A stretch of DNA of 39,627 nt, from the IMG/VR virus record IMGVR_UViG_3300030104_004005, positions 1-39,627 of that record. The stretch is one strand, 5' to 3'. The notes under the pieces were generated by a model, which saw only the letters and a list, made by a program, of their open reading frames with translations, had not been told where the DNA came from and searched no databases. Origin of the DNA: a virus. Positions 15,660 through 23,757 of the stretch are shown here, piece after piece (positions within the stretch are counted from its first letter, which is position 1; every line of letters starts with the position of its first letter). The position numbers and the translations under genes were made by a program.

Positions 15660-17749
15660 TAGCCGATACTCACGTTGCGGTTTTGCGTTTTCTCAAGACT
15701 TAACTCCGCTTCGTCCATCTTCATCTGGTGCTTCAGCTTCTCAGCGTCCATCAACAAACGAGAGTCCTCTGTTTCTTCTTGATGCTCTTGCTTATCGCGC
15801 TCCACTACGCTGCGGTTTTGCTCCTTCATAATGTCAAGCTCAAGTTGGCCTTCCTGCACGCTTACTTGCCGTTGCAACATTTCAGCTTGAAACTCAATCT
15901 GCTCGATCTGCATTTGCTCTTGGCGTTGAGCTTCTTCTTGCTGCTGTTGCTGCTGCTGCTGTTGCATCTGCTGGAACTCTGGCGAGTTCGGATCTGCCAG
16001 ATAAGCAGCCGCATCTTTTATGTTCAAAAGATCAAAGGCTCTACTGATCATGGCGTGCCGCTGCTGCTGACCGTACAAACCGCCCAGCGTTGGGTCTTGC
16101 GGGTTAGACGTGAACTGCGTGTCTAGGCTCAACAACATCTGAGCCTCTTTTGCCTGCTCGTCAGGCGTCAGCGCAACCGCAACCGTCATTTCAGTACGGT
16201 CACCAAGGAAGGCGGGGTTCACTGGGACAAACTGACCGTCTAGCTGTAGCAGCTTCTCCTCACTCTCGTACTCAACAGCGAGCCGATACAGATCGTGCAT
16301 TAACGGTTTTAGGAAGTTCTCAGCCAAGTTACGCGCCATGATCATCACGCGACGATTACTTGCGTTCATAAACGTGGTTATTAGATCGCTAGAGTTCTGT
16401 TTGCTAATCGCCGTTGAGTCCATACCTCGACTCATACGACTTGATCCAGAACGCGCTTCCTTCTCTTGTTCAAAATTTTCAATCGCGGTGTAGACGTTGC
16501 CGTTCAACTGCGGGGTGGGTAGAGGACGAACTACCGCCTCTGGGTTTGGTGAGTTCACATCGATAACCGCACCAACGCGGTTGTCCAACAAATCTCTTGG
16601 ATTTTTTACCAATGAAAGGTTGGCAACCCAACGACTTGTTGTTGTTAAGAACAAATGATCGACTACGCCACGCTTTAACGATGATTGCGTTTTCTGCAAG
16701 TCGCAAAGAACGTCAGCTAGGCTCATCCCGTAAAAGCGATGCGGTAACGGAAAAGGGCAGAAACTACGGAACGGCATTTCGCTGACCATCTCAACGTCCA
16801 GCATTACTTGACGGCTGTGAATTACCTTGTAATAGACGCACTCGTTCATTTCTGCGTCATGCTTCTTTATATAAGACTCGTACAACGTAACGTACTCCCT
16901 GTCCCTGGAGTCGTTTATGCCGGTAGAGTCTTTGCGGAAGCTGTCTACAGAGTCCCGCCCCAGCGAACCGTCTTCTCTTAAAATCTCATCTTCATCAAGA
17001 CGATCTACAATCGACTGGTCAAACCCTTCCGAGAGCAGTTCTCCGCGAGTCCTAGCCATGCGGTGAGAGCAGAAATCACTGGTCTCTATGTCTTTAGCGC
17101 GTGGGCTAATCAAGAAGTCTTCTGGCTCTACCGTTTCAACACACACTTTACTGGTGTTGATTCTTTTATGAGCTACGCCAGATATCGACATCTCGGAGTA
17201 TTCAACGCCAGATGCTTCATCAACAATCGCAACCATCTCTTCTGCCACCTCAACAGGCGTCATAGACGGGTCGGACATCATCACGTTGAATTCAGCTTCG
17301 CTGATCCCTTCAAACTCCATCGTTTCGTAGCGATAATCGTTTTTCCAATACCGTTTCACGATGCCGGTCTTAGCAACCAGTGCGTCATGGATGACAGAAG
17401 CTAAAATGTTTTGCCCGTCGTTCTGGCGGTAAAAGTTATAATTGACCCACGCTGTAGCCATGCGTGCGCCCATCACGTCTTCGGGGCTTTGCGCGTCAAA
17501 ACGGCAGATGTTCTTGTCCGCACTGAAGGTTTCAAGCAGTAAAGCCTTAACACCCTCTACCGCATCGAAGACATCCATCGAAACGTGCTGGCTGCGACCA
17601 CGGATCTCGTTGCCCATTGGCTCGCCGTAGTAATACCTATGACCTTTATCCCGTTGCTCACCTACTTCGCTGTTTGCATAGGTGTCAGCGCTGTCAATAT
17701 TCTGCTCAAGCGTACTAAGCAGTTCTTTTTCATCAATAGTCGTAATCAT
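15659..17749 (-). CDS. Portal protein
   Basis: I use the ATG at 17749 (MITTIDEKELL), 696 residues. A TTG at 17809 would add 20 residues but has no ribosome site. The size is that of P22-type portals. Typical portal segments are GHRYYYGEP, SMDVFDAVEGVKALLLETFS, a WVNYNFYRQNDGQNILASVIHDAL helix, KTGIVKRYW and the PFPLPHRFYGMSLADVL stretch. The C-terminal 150 residues are a Gln/Glu-rich coiled coil (nine Gln in a row at 15933-15966), the likely barrel region. It forms the dodecameric DNA channel and terminase docking site. The start overlaps the terminase end by 17 bases. Confidence 0.86.
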   Translation of the reverse strand: MITTIDEKELLSTLEQNIDSADTYANSEVGEQRDKGHRYYYGEPMGNEIRGRSQHVSMDVFDAVEGVKALLLETFSADKNICRFDAQSPEDVMGARMATAWVNYNFYRQNDGQNILASVIHDALVAKTGIVKRYWKNDYRYETMEFEGISEAEFNVMMSDPSMTPVEVAEEMVAIVDEASGVEYSEMSISGVAHKRINTSKVCVETVEPEDFLISPRAKDIETSDFCSHRMARTRGELLSEGFDQSIVDRLDEDEILREDGSLGRDSVDSFRKDSTGINDSRDREYVTLYESYIKKHDAEMNECVYYKVIHSRQVMLDVEMVSEMPFRSFCPFPLPHRFYGMSLADVLCDLQKTQSSLKRGVVDHLFLTTTSRWVANLSLVKNPRDLLDNRVGAVIDVNSPNPEAVVRPLPTPQLNGNVYTAIENFEQEKEARSGSSRMSRGMDSTAISKQNSSDLITTFMNASNRRVMIMARNLAENFLKPLMHDLYRLAVEYESEEKLLQLDGQFVPVNPAFLGDRTEMTVAVALTPDEQAKEAQMLLSLDTQFTSNPQDPTLGGLYGQQQRHAMISRAFDLLNIKDAAAYLADPNSPEFQQMQQQQQQQQQEEAQRQEQMQIEQIEFQAEMLQRQVSVQEGQLELDIMKEQNRSVVERDKQEHQEETEDSRLLMDAEKLKHQMKMDEAELSLEKTQNRNVSIG

Positions 17750-19208
17750 GGCTTGTGTAAGCTCCTGTTCGTGTGCCGACGTTGTCCCGCTCTGCTTGAT
17801 TCTGACCAAAACGAGTCACACTAATTGCGGAATAGCGTGTCGCGTCCATCAGGTCATCAAATTCTTTGTGAATTTTGCCTTTTTTGCGGTGATACCTTCT
17901 AAATTCCTCGAACCAAGGTAGTAAGTTTTTGAAAACCTTCAATCTGCCCGTGCGAAACCTCTCTAACATCTCCATTAAGGCCGGTTCGACATAGTTTGTG
18001 CCGTCTGGATTGGTGAATTTGCCAATCATCAGCACACCAGCCTCTAAATACATTTCAGCCAAGGTCTTGCCACTGCCTTTTTCTGTGGAATCGCCGTCAT
18101 GGGGGTAGATGCAAGGGATATCCTTACCCCTGCTCTTTATGGCAGCGGCGTGTATCGCCGGAACTTCGTCCGCTTTCTTGTATACGTCATAGACGTATAT
18201 CGTGTCTGAGTCTGCGTTGTAGGCTGTCCACACCACCGTGGTTGGGTGAGTGATGCCGAAGTCAATCGCGCATAGTTTTTTGTAGTGCGCCGGTATTTCA
18301 AACGGATCACACTTCACAGCTTCTTCCGCGATTGGGAAAACCATACCCTCACCCAAAACAGGTATGCCTTTTGACCGCATATCTCGTTGATACTCAGGAA
18401 TAGCAGCCAGTAGCTGCTCTTTCGTATCCTCATCTAAATGCTTTGCATCATCCCAAGTTGCATTTGCCAGGTGCTGACCTTTGGCGCGATTGTCCATGAA
18501 CTGACTGACAAGCTCAGTGACACCATTTTCGGGAGTGAATGTCATCACTACATACCCACCCTTGCCATCGTTACCAGTGGCTGTGCGGGTGAGGCATTGT
18601 GGGTAGATCGTTGGGTCTACCGGCTCTTCGTCGATCCAGATGAAGTCTTGGCTCGAACCCATCAAGACGTGCTGGCCTTGAGTGTAGCTTTTGAAGCTGA
18701 CCGTGCTGGTGTTTCCGTTAGCGTGTCTCACGGCAACATCTCTTGGAAGTCGGGGAGTACCCATAGCAGGCGTTACTTGATACACCAATCTTTGTGGGAT
18801 CAAACCAGAGCCGTCAAACCTTCCGTCGCCAAGGTAGGCACCGAATAACTCTTTCACAACCACGTCTCGTAGCTGTTCGCCGGAGACACCCAAACACCAC
18901 AAGCTAACAGGTCGAGTGAATTTGACCCCTGCCCACCAATCTGGGTACTCGCCTGTGAGGTGGAACGCTACCTCTAAAGCCATGCTGGCAGTTTTGCCGA
19001 CACGGTTTGCAGCCATTAACAACCTTTGCTTGTTGTCCTTACCAGATTTGTAGAACTCGGATTGCCACGGGTACGGTTTGAAATACTTCATGCGGTTTTC
19101 GCGCTTGTGCCGTTTTACCAGTTCAATCGCTTTTGCCAATTCTTCCGCTTTTTCTTTTTGACCTTCGGTCAGTTCGGGAGTCTCTTTTTGCGAAGTCACT
19201 TCTGCCAT
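17733..19208 (-). CDS. terL: Terminase large subunit (ATPase-nuclease)
   Basis: The start is the ATG at 19208 (MAEVTSQKETPEL), 491 residues. The open frame extends to 19397, but those codons lack coding character. Walker A is AANRVGKT (66-73) and Walker B is FIWIDEEP (near residue 180), followed by VVMTFTPENG (coupling motif). The RNase H-like nuclease half has CAIDFGITHPT, YPHDGDST and a late acidic EFDDLMDATRYS. The enzyme packages DNA into the procapsid through the portal encoded immediately downstream. The order TerS-TerL-portal is standard. Whether packaging is by headful or cos cannot be read from the protein. Confidence 0.93.
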   Translation of the reverse strand: MAEVTSQKETPELTEGQKEKAEELAKAIELVKRHKRENRMKYFKPYPWQSEFYKSGKDNKQRLLMAANRVGKTASMALEVAFHLTGEYPDWWAGVKFTRPVSLWCLGVSGEQLRDVVVKELFGAYLGDGRFDGSGLIPQRLVYQVTPAMGTPRLPRDVAVRHANGNTSTVSFKSYTQGQHVLMGSSQDFIWIDEEPVDPTIYPQCLTRTATGNDGKGGYVVMTFTPENGVTELVSQFMDNRAKGQHLANATWDDAKHLDEDTKEQLLAAIPEYQRDMRSKGIPVLGEGMVFPIAEEAVKCDPFEIPAHYKKLCAIDFGITHPTTVVWTAYNADSDTIYVYDVYKKADEVPAIHAAAIKSRGKDIPCIYPHDGDSTEKGSGKTLAEMYLEAGVLMIGKFTNPDGTNYVEPALMEMLERFRTGRLKVFKNLLPWFEEFRRYHRKKGKIHKEFDDLMDATRYSAISVTRFGQNQAERDNVGTRTGAYTSHDYDY

Positions 19209-19445
19209 AAAAAAGCCCCAAGTATGTATCTCAATATATGGGCCCGTACCCGCCCCTGCCGGAGTCCCGATTTTGCGAAGCCTAACAACTCCGCTAAGGC
19301 GCATAGGGGTTGAGGGGGGCCGGAGGGTATAGGGGGCCAGCCGGTAAGCCCGTCCGGCGGCATGAGTGCGCCGATAGCTGCACCAAACACACCGCAAACC
19401 CTTACGGCGCAGGGCGTTAGGGCGGATGCCGCATCCGGCGCACCG
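19209..19445. other. GC-rich spacer between the small and large terminase genes
   Basis: This stretch of 237 bases has no convincing gene. On the plus strand it has several G-runs (ggggttgaggggggcc, agggggcc) and short inverted segments, and it is visibly richer in G+C than its neighbours. A minus-strand frame crosses it (19196-19477), but it is out of frame with both terminase genes and has no recognisable protein. Spacers at this place often contain the packaging recognition site (pac or cos); that role is inferred from position only. Confidence 0.5.
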
Positions 19446-19841
19446 TTAAAGGGAGGCAGGATCGACACCCGCATCAATCAGCGTTTGCATTGCACGCTGT
19501 ACGTTATGGTCGTGATCGTGGCTGATGTGGCCTGATACGTCATGTTCTTGTCTATCGCTCCAGTTGGCCCTGTCGCGGTTCTTCAAGTAGAACTGGGCCG
19601 CCTGCACGTTTGGGCGGTCAGGGTCTGTAGCGGCCTGATATAGGCTGCTGGTCACCGCTTTGATACCTTCGGCGCGTCCTTCTCTAAGGGCGCACCCAAA
19701 ACCATCACTATCTTCTCGCTTGCGTCGATCAATGGTTGACGGGCTAACGCCCAGAGCTTGTGCGATTTGTATCTCACTCATTCCCTGCGCCGCTAATCGT
19801 TTGACCTGATTCAAATCGAAATCTATGGGTAGCCGTGCCAT
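19446..19841 (-). CDS. terS: Terminase small subunit
   Basis: The 131-residue protein begins with a helix-turn-helix (LNQVKRLAAQGMSEIQIAQALGVSPSTIDRRK, residues 10-41). A helical middle (EGIKAVTSSLYQAATDP, NVQAAQFYLKNRDRANW) and a His-rich C-terminal stretch (HISHDHDHNVQ) follow. HTH plus a helical oligomerisation region, directly upstream of TerL, is the usual small terminase layout; the AQFYLKNR segment is common in this family. An AAGGG ribosome site precedes the ATG. It should recognise the packaging site. Confidence 0.82.
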   Translation of the reverse strand: MARLPIDFDLNQVKRLAAQGMSEIQIAQALGVSPSTIDRRKREDSDGFGCALREGRAEGIKAVTSSLYQAATDPDRPNVQAAQFYLKNRDRANWSDRQEHDVSGHISHDHDHNVQRAMQTLIDAGVDPASL

Positions 19842-19927
19842 CTATGCCCTTTCGCGTGTAAATGTGAACCGATTATGCCACCCAACGCCCCGCCTAACCT
19901 ACTGAAAAACAACACAAATAAAAGAAA

Positions 19928-19980
19928 TATCAACCTTTTTGATTTTGAGAGTTGATTTGTCAACTACTGGTTGATAATCT
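19928..19980 (+). promoter_or_regulatory. Early promoter with repressor-type operator dyad
   Basis: TCAAC-TACTG-GTTGA (19960-19974) is a perfect dyad overlapping a -10-like GATAAT (19973-19978). TTGATT at 19952 could serve as -35, with a short 15-base spacer. A second overlapping arm, GTTGATTTGTCAAC, covers 19951-19964, and AT-rich sequence lies upstream. The same TCAAC-N5-GTTGA form occurs before the repressor gene (33405) and near 34280. I infer that this is the repressed lytic promoter for the operon starting at 20017. Strength and start point are not known. Confidence 0.62.
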
Positions 19981-20016
19981 CTTAGGCGTTCAATAAGTAA
20001 CCAAAGGAAAAAACCA

Positions 20017-20217
20017 ATGAGCAGAGCAATAGTGATCACAGTAAAAACGGTTTACGGGGTTGAGACCGTGTACCCAGTTTGCGAGGACGCCAAGCTTTTT
20101 GCGGCTATCGCAGGCACCAAAACCCTCACCCTCGACACTCTCGAAAAAGCCAAAGCCCTTGGCTATGAGCTGATCATCGAGAACCACTCGAAGCTCGCAC
20201 AAGCACTGGGGGCATAA
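20017..20217 (+). CDS. Small early phage protein of unknown function
   Basis: This 66-residue protein, first in the early operon, has an AAGGA ribosome site. It contains VITVKTVYGVETVYPVCEDAKLFAAIAGTKTLTLDTL and KALGYEL, a pattern recurring in small early proteins of many tailed phages of Gram-negative hosts. No catalytic or DNA-binding motif is visible. It would be among the first proteins made after induction or infection, so host takeover or regulation is possible, but this is unproven. Confidence 0.7.
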   Translation: MSRAIVITVKTVYGVETVYPVCEDAKLFAAIAGTKTLTLDTLEKAKALGYELIIENHSKLAQALGA

Positions 20218-20219
20218 AC

Positions 20220-20399
20220 ATGCGTTACATAATACTTGCCAGCACTTGGTACGCGATAACGGCGCTGCTTTTAATTGTCGCTATCGCCAGCGGTGCCACT
20301 CCTTACGCTTTCGCTTTTGCTGTAACGATATCGGGGTTGGCCTTGGCGGCTACCGTTGTCGCCGGTCTCTGTATCCGATTCCTAGGGGGTGAGGAATGA
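20220..20399 (+). CDS. Small two-helix membrane protein
   Basis: This 59-residue protein begins two bases after the previous stop. It is almost entirely hydrophobic: TM1 about residues 3-24 (YIILASTWYAITALLLIVAIA) and TM2 about 29-52 (YAFAFAVTISGLALAATVVAG). It ends CIRFLGGEE. Its TGA overlaps the next ATG (ATGA), indicating coupling. The open frame, compact spacing and membrane topology support a real gene. It may be an inner-membrane early protein such as a superinfection-exclusion factor, but no family is recognised. Confidence 0.7.
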   Translation: MRYIILASTWYAITALLLIVAIASGATPYAFAFAVTISGLALAATVVAGLCIRFLGGEE

Positions 20400-20704
20400 T
20401 CGTCGACACCATCACCAGCGCGGGTCATTTCCGCGACAAATTCCACGAAATGGGCCGCAGCAATAACTTTAGTTATGAGGGTCTGGGTGCTTTGTTCGAG
20501 TGGCTCGATGATCTGAGCGACTCAACCGGCGAGCCTATCGAATTGGACGTTATCGGGATCTGCTGTGAGTTCTCCGAATACGCCAGCGTGGAGGAATGCT
20601 GCGAGCAGTACGACAGCGAGCAGTTCCGCACGTTAGACGATCTTGCCGACTACACCTTAGTCATTCCGCTGCCCTGCGGCGGCGTGATCGTGCAGGACTT
20701 TTAA
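20396..20704 (+). CDS. Acidic early phage protein of unknown function
   Basis: The 102-residue, acidic protein begins MIVDTITSAGHFRDKFHEMGR. It contains FSYEGLGALFEWLDDLSDSTGEPIELDVIGICCEFSEY and a C-terminal IPLPCGGVIVQDF. Proteins with this FSYEGL...ELDVIAICC pattern are found in early regions of several proteobacterial phages and have no assigned activity. The acidic character could suit DNA mimicry or protein binding, but that is only a possibility. Coupled to the preceding membrane-protein gene by ATGA. Confidence 0.72.
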   Translation: MIVDTITSAGHFRDKFHEMGRSNNFSYEGLGALFEWLDDLSDSTGEPIELDVIGICCEFSEYASVEECCEQYDSEQFRTLDDLADYTLVIPLPCGGVIVQDF

Positions 20705-20706
20705 GC

Positions 20707-20859
20707 GTGAATAGCACGCAACGGCGACTCAAACGCCGCGCACAACAAAAACGGCGACGCGCACTGCGCCGCTTCTTCGATACTTCTCTTTTAATAGTTC
20801 CAGCGATGGCCCTTTGGGCGGGAATCGTTGTGGCTTTCGTTCTTCAACTCTCAGCGTAA
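20707..20859 (+). CDS. Tiny basic protein with one membrane helix (GTG start)
   Basis: The GTG at 20707 lies two bases after the preceding stop and begins a 50-residue product. The first 23 residues are extremely basic (RRLKRRAQQKRRRALRR). They are followed by a single hydrophobic segment (TSLLIVPAMALWAGIVVAFVL) and a short tail. The positive-inside rule predicts a cytoplasmic N terminus. An upstream extension of the frame (from 20596) overlaps the previous gene and is not coding-like. No family recognised. Confidence 0.6.
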   Translation: MNSTQRRLKRRAQQKRRRALRRFFDTSLLIVPAMALWAGIVVAFVLQLSA

Positions 20860-20872
20860 TAAGGAAAAAACA

Positions 20873-21547
20873 ATGAGCGACAACCGACAAAAATATATCG
20901 ACAAAGTCCGCAAGCTTTTGAGCATGGCACAACACAACGCCAGCAATGAAAACGAAGCAGCGACAGCACTACGGCAAGCCGAGAAGCTCATGCGTGAGCA
21001 TGACATCGCACATTCAGAGCTTGAAGCGAGCAAGTTGCGAGCCGACGACATGATGCGCGGCGATACCGACGAAAGCCGGAATAGTAAATGGGTGTGGGGT
21101 TTAGCGTGGGCTGCGGCAAACGTAACCGACACCAAGCCGACGAAACAAAAGGGGCATATCCAATTCGCGGGAGTGACCGAGGACGTGCAAGTCGCGCTGA
21201 TGTTTTTCGATTACCTCACCAACGTGGTGGAACGATTAGCCAAACAATATGAAGGCACCCGATCTCAGCGTAACGCCTTCAAGATGGGCGCGGTAATGGC
21301 GATAGGCGAATCCGCTAGAAAGATTCAGCGCGAAAGGCGCGAAGCATTCGCACAAGCGAACACAACCGGCACCGATCTGGTTGAGGTCAAAGGCGCGTTA
21401 ATAGAAAAAACTTTTGGCTTGCGTTACGCCAAAGCGCGGTCTTTCAACGTGTCGAGCATGACCAGCTACAACGCTGGATTAGCCGCAGGCGCGAGGGTCT
21501 CGCTAGCCGGACAAGTTGGCAACACCAAACGCGCCTCGATTCGATAG
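20873..21547 (+). CDS. DUF2786 domain protein
   Basis: The start is the ATG at 20873 with AAGGA upstream (MSDNRQKYIDK), 224 residues. A longer frame from 20828 overlaps the preceding gene. Residues 6-47 match DUF2786: YIDKVRKLLSMAQ, NENEAATALRQAEKLMREHDI. The middle, WVWGLAWAAANVTD through FDYLTNVVERL, resembles the usual second domain of DUF2786 phage proteins. The C-terminal part is basic and Ala/Gly-rich. DUF2786 proteins are frequent in phages and plasmids; biochemical function is not established. Confidence 0.85.
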   Translation: MSDNRQKYIDKVRKLLSMAQHNASNENEAATALRQAEKLMREHDIAHSELEASKLRADDMMRGDTDESRNSKWVWGLAWAAANVTDTKPTKQKGHIQFAGVTEDVQVALMFFDYLTNVVERLAKQYEGTRSQRNAFKMGAVMAIGESARKIQRERREAFAQANTTGTDLVEVKGALIEKTFGLRYAKARSFNVSSMTSYNAGLAAGARVSLAGQVGNTKRASIR

Positions 21548-21576
21548 CTAAAGCGTCAACGTACCAAGGAAAAACT

Positions 21577-22098
21577 ATGTACAAAGACTCAGATTTTGAA
21601 TTTGTAAAAGCGGACAAAACCCAAAAGTTTTCAGATGTGTTGCAAATGATAAAAGCGACACACCCTGAGCTAACCCGTGAAGAAAAAAAGGATCGTGCGA
21701 ACAAGCTGCACCACGAAGAAAGCAAAGCAGAATACTTTGTCAGCCCGATGTTCCAAGTAGCCAAGAGAATCTTGGGTGAAGATGACCACGGGTTCGGCAG
21801 CGAATGCACATACCTAAGCATCAAGCGCCATGATCGCGAGCCAATAGCAGATTGGCGGGCAATGCAAAAAATTAAAAACGCTATTTGCGGGCCGGATTGG
21901 GAGGGTATCGAAATATCCCCCGCCGAGTTTCGGTTGGTGGATACCGCCAATCAATACCATATGTTTTGTTTCGACTCAGTGATTCCGATCTACGTTTTCA
22001 CAAGGCGGCATGTGTTCACTGCTGAACAAACGGAAGCGCGAAACGAAAAAGTAAGCCGTTTAAAAAACGGCAAAGACTTTACAACGAAGCAACGATAG
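21577..22098 (+). CDS. DUF7694-like protein
   Basis: The 173-residue protein has a charged N-terminal half and a C-terminal domain: YLSIKRHDREPIADWRAMQKIKNAI, then EFRLVDTANQYHMFCF and a basic end. That pattern, with its invariant-looking REPI.DW..MQ.IKN and DTANQYH, matches a widespread domain of unknown function in phages and bacterial islands (I recall DUF7694). It is preceded by an AAGGA ribosome site and forms part of the early operon. The 84 bases after it contain a hairpin (CGCACC 22118-22123, GGTGCG 22132-22137) without a T-run. Confidence 0.72.
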   Translation: MYKDSDFEFVKADKTQKFSDVLQMIKATHPELTREEKKDRANKLHHEESKAEYFVSPMFQVAKRILGEDDHGFGSECTYLSIKRHDREPIADWRAMQKIKNAICGPDWEGIEISPAEFRLVDTANQYHMFCFDSVIPIYVFTRRHVFTAEQTEARNEKVSRLKNGKDFTTKQR

Positions 22099-22182
22099 CT
22101 GAAGCGGTAGCGTCGAGCGCACCGCCGAGGTGGTGCGTTCCGCGATGCCGTTTCGGTGTCACCAATAAATAAGGAGATTGGA

Positions 22183-22479
22183 ATGGTCGAAATTAAATCA
22201 GAACGCGAGCTTGCCGCTTTTTTGTTAGGCGTCACCGTAGGGCATGATTTTGATTGTAGTGTCGAATCGTTGACAGAGGACTCAATGATTTTTAGTGATT
22301 ATGAGTCGCTGTCTGTTTTTGTGTCTAAAGGCGAACCCATCCACGGTGAAGGCGATTGTATGAAAGGACATTTCGCGGTGACAGGGGCCGCTGTGGAGGC
22401 CCAAAAAGACGCAAAGCTTCAATGGGAAAAATGGGCAAAGCATGAAGCCGAGAAACCCACTAAAAAGGTGAAAAAATGA
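22183..22479 (+). CDS. Hypothetical early protein
   Basis: I choose the ATG at 22183, seven bases after AAGGAG, over an upstream in-frame codon at 22156. The 98-residue product begins MVEIKSERELAAFLLGVTVG and is acidic in the middle. It ends with a Trp/Lys-rich helix (WEKWAKHEAEKPTKKVKK). No family or motif recognised. The end overlaps the next start by four bases (ATGA), so the two are probably translated together. Confidence 0.68.
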   Translation: MVEIKSERELAAFLLGVTVGHDFDCSVESLTEDSMIFSDYESLSVFVSKGEPIHGEGDCMKGHFAVTGAAVEAQKDAKLQWEKWAKHEAEKPTKKVKK

Positions 22480-22886
22480 AAAAAGTAGTACCTCCAGTCT
22501 TCAAGACTTTAACGAAAACAATGATCGAAAAAGGCAACCCCGATTGCTGGGGCGAGCTTGCCACGTTTGCGCGTTTGTTCGGTGTCGATTTCGACACACT
22601 CGAAAACGGGCAGCGCGTCGAGGTGCCGCTGGCGTTTATCGATGGCAGCGAGAGCGTCATCCGCTTTTACCGAGTGACGGGCAAAGGTGGACGCAAAGAC
22701 AAGCGCTACAGCATCCCCGCCGCAGACCTACGCGCACAAGCAAGCGTCGGCGATACCATCGCTTTCACGTTTAAAATTGACAACCAAGGCAAAGCAATAA
22801 TCTGTGCTAACGTCACGCGACAACCTGAGTTTGTCAATTTGACAACCGACAATCTCGATGTATCGGCTTTGGAGGCGCACCTGTGA
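22476..22886 (+). CDS. Hypothetical early protein, beta-rich
   Basis: The 136-residue protein has an N-terminal helical third. After it comes a beta-rich part: RVEVPLAFIDGSESVIRFYRVTGKGGRKDKRYSIP, then VGDTIAFTFKIDNQGKAIICANV. The RYSIP..DL...VGDTI.F arrangement is faintly reminiscent of small DNA-binding beta barrels of the EcoRII-N/B3 type, but this is only a resemblance. Overlaps its neighbours on both sides by four bases. Function not recognised. Confidence 0.65.
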   Translation: MKKVVPPVFKTLTKTMIEKGNPDCWGELATFARLFGVDFDTLENGQRVEVPLAFIDGSESVIRFYRVTGKGGRKDKRYSIPAADLRAQASVGDTIAFTFKIDNQGKAIICANVTRQPEFVNLTTDNLDVSALEAHL

Positions 22887-23215
22887 AAATATCTCTACAC
22901 CTTGATAGCGACGAAATAAAGCAGCTAACACATACCTACCAAAAAAGCTTTTTGCACTGCCAGCCTGACCGATTTGAAATGATCAGGACGGTTATCGATG
23001 GCGTCAATAAATCAACGCCGCATAGTATTAGCGAGGTAGACCCCAACGGCGATGGGTGGCTTGCGTGGATAGAAGGCGAAAGCTACATCTTTGCAAAAAT
23101 TTATGCCGAGTGGTGCGCTACGCACCAAACAGGGCATAAGATATTCATATTGTGGGACACATCCGAAGACCATAGCGGCTGGGTTGTATGGTCTCCCCAA
23201 GAATCTGAGGCGTAA
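22883..23215 (+). CDS. Last gene of the early operon, hypothetical (GTG start)
   Basis: GTG at 22883 overlaps the previous TGA (GTGA). The 110-residue product begins MKISLHLDSDEIKQL and is rich in aromatic residues (DGWLAWIEGESYIFAKIYAEWC, GWVVWSPQ). No signal peptide, membrane segment or known motif is visible. A terminator hairpin starts about 30 bases after the stop, so this closes the transcription unit that began at 20017. Confidence 0.65.
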   Translation: MKISLHLDSDEIKQLTHTYQKSFLHCQPDRFEMIRTVIDGVNKSTPHSISEVDPNGDGWLAWIEGESYIFAKIYAEWCATHQTGHKIFILWDTSEDHSGWVVWSPQESEA

Positions 23216-23242
23216 AAGGCGCTAGGCACAGGGGCACAGGCT

Positions 23243-23280
23243 AGGCACAGGTTGACATTCTCAGCCTGTGCCTTTTTTTT
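23243..23280 (+). terminator. Rho-independent terminator of the early operon
   Basis: AGGCACAGG (23243-23251) pairs with CCTGTGCCT (23265-23273) around a 13-base loop and is followed by eight or more T residues. The alternative left arm at 23233-23242 pairs even further. The stem arms are also members of the repeat family that fills the following non-coding region, so terminator and repeat array share sequence. Confidence 0.83.
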
Positions 23281-23508
23281 CGAGCAAAAACAATGACTTA
23301 GACCATTAGGCACGGGTGGCACGGGTGGCACGGGCTATTTTCCAATTCGCTGGGGGGAGTGTGTAAGGGGCCAGTAGGCACGGCGGCACGCCTAAACGTA
23401 CTACTCTTATATATTTCCCCTAATAAAAAAGAAAATAACCCGTGCCTGCCGTTCCTTACACGCTAGACCCCGTCACATAAGGGTTTTTTAGGCACAGGCT
23501 CCGTTTTT

Positions 23509-23560
23509 GAACCCGTGCCTAACCCGTGCCTTTTGGCCTAACCCGTGCCTAACGTCAACC
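23509..23560. repeat. 52-base direct repeat, copy A
   Basis: The sequence matches 23609-23660 at 49 of 52 positions, exactly 100 bases away. Each copy contains three inverted iteron motifs spaced 11 and 19 bases, then aacgtca. A forward motif also precedes each copy at about the same distance (23491 and 23589). Confidence 0.9.
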
Positions 23561-23608
23561 TTTGGTTAATTATGCCTCGCACAAGGTAGGCACAGGCTCG
23601 CATCGTCC

Positions 23609-23660
23609 GAACCCGTGCCTAACCCGTGCCTTTTGGCCTAGCCTGTGCCTAACGTCACCC
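23609..23660. repeat. 52-base direct repeat, copy B
   Basis: Second copy of the 52-base unit, with three substitutions relative to 23509-23560. Two of them change the third motif from the CCCGTGCC to the CCTGTGCC form. It lies directly before the AT-rich tract. Confidence 0.9.
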
Positions 23661-23757
23661 GCTGGCCCCAGATCGCCAAGAAAATGCAAAATTTGAATTT
23701 TTTTATAAAATTGAAAACTCAAAAATCTTGAAAACTTTTTGCAGAAATTTTTGATTT

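Noticed and set aside
15933-15966. CTG-type microsatellite in the portal gene
   Set aside because: It simply encodes the poly-Gln part of the portal C-terminal coiled coil, which is common in this family.
19209-19397. N-terminal extension of TerL by 63 codons
   Set aside because: The extra codons are Arg/Pro-rich and come from the GC-rich spacer. The TerL family start is well matched by the ATG at 19208.
19196-19477. 93-codon minus-strand frame between TerS and TerL
   Set aside because: It overlaps both terminase genes in another frame, has no ribosome site and shows no protein-like pattern.
23437-23660. CRISPR-like repeat array
   Set aside because: The repeated unit is only 8-11 bases, occurs in both orientations and at irregular spacing, and there are no uniform spacers or cas genes.
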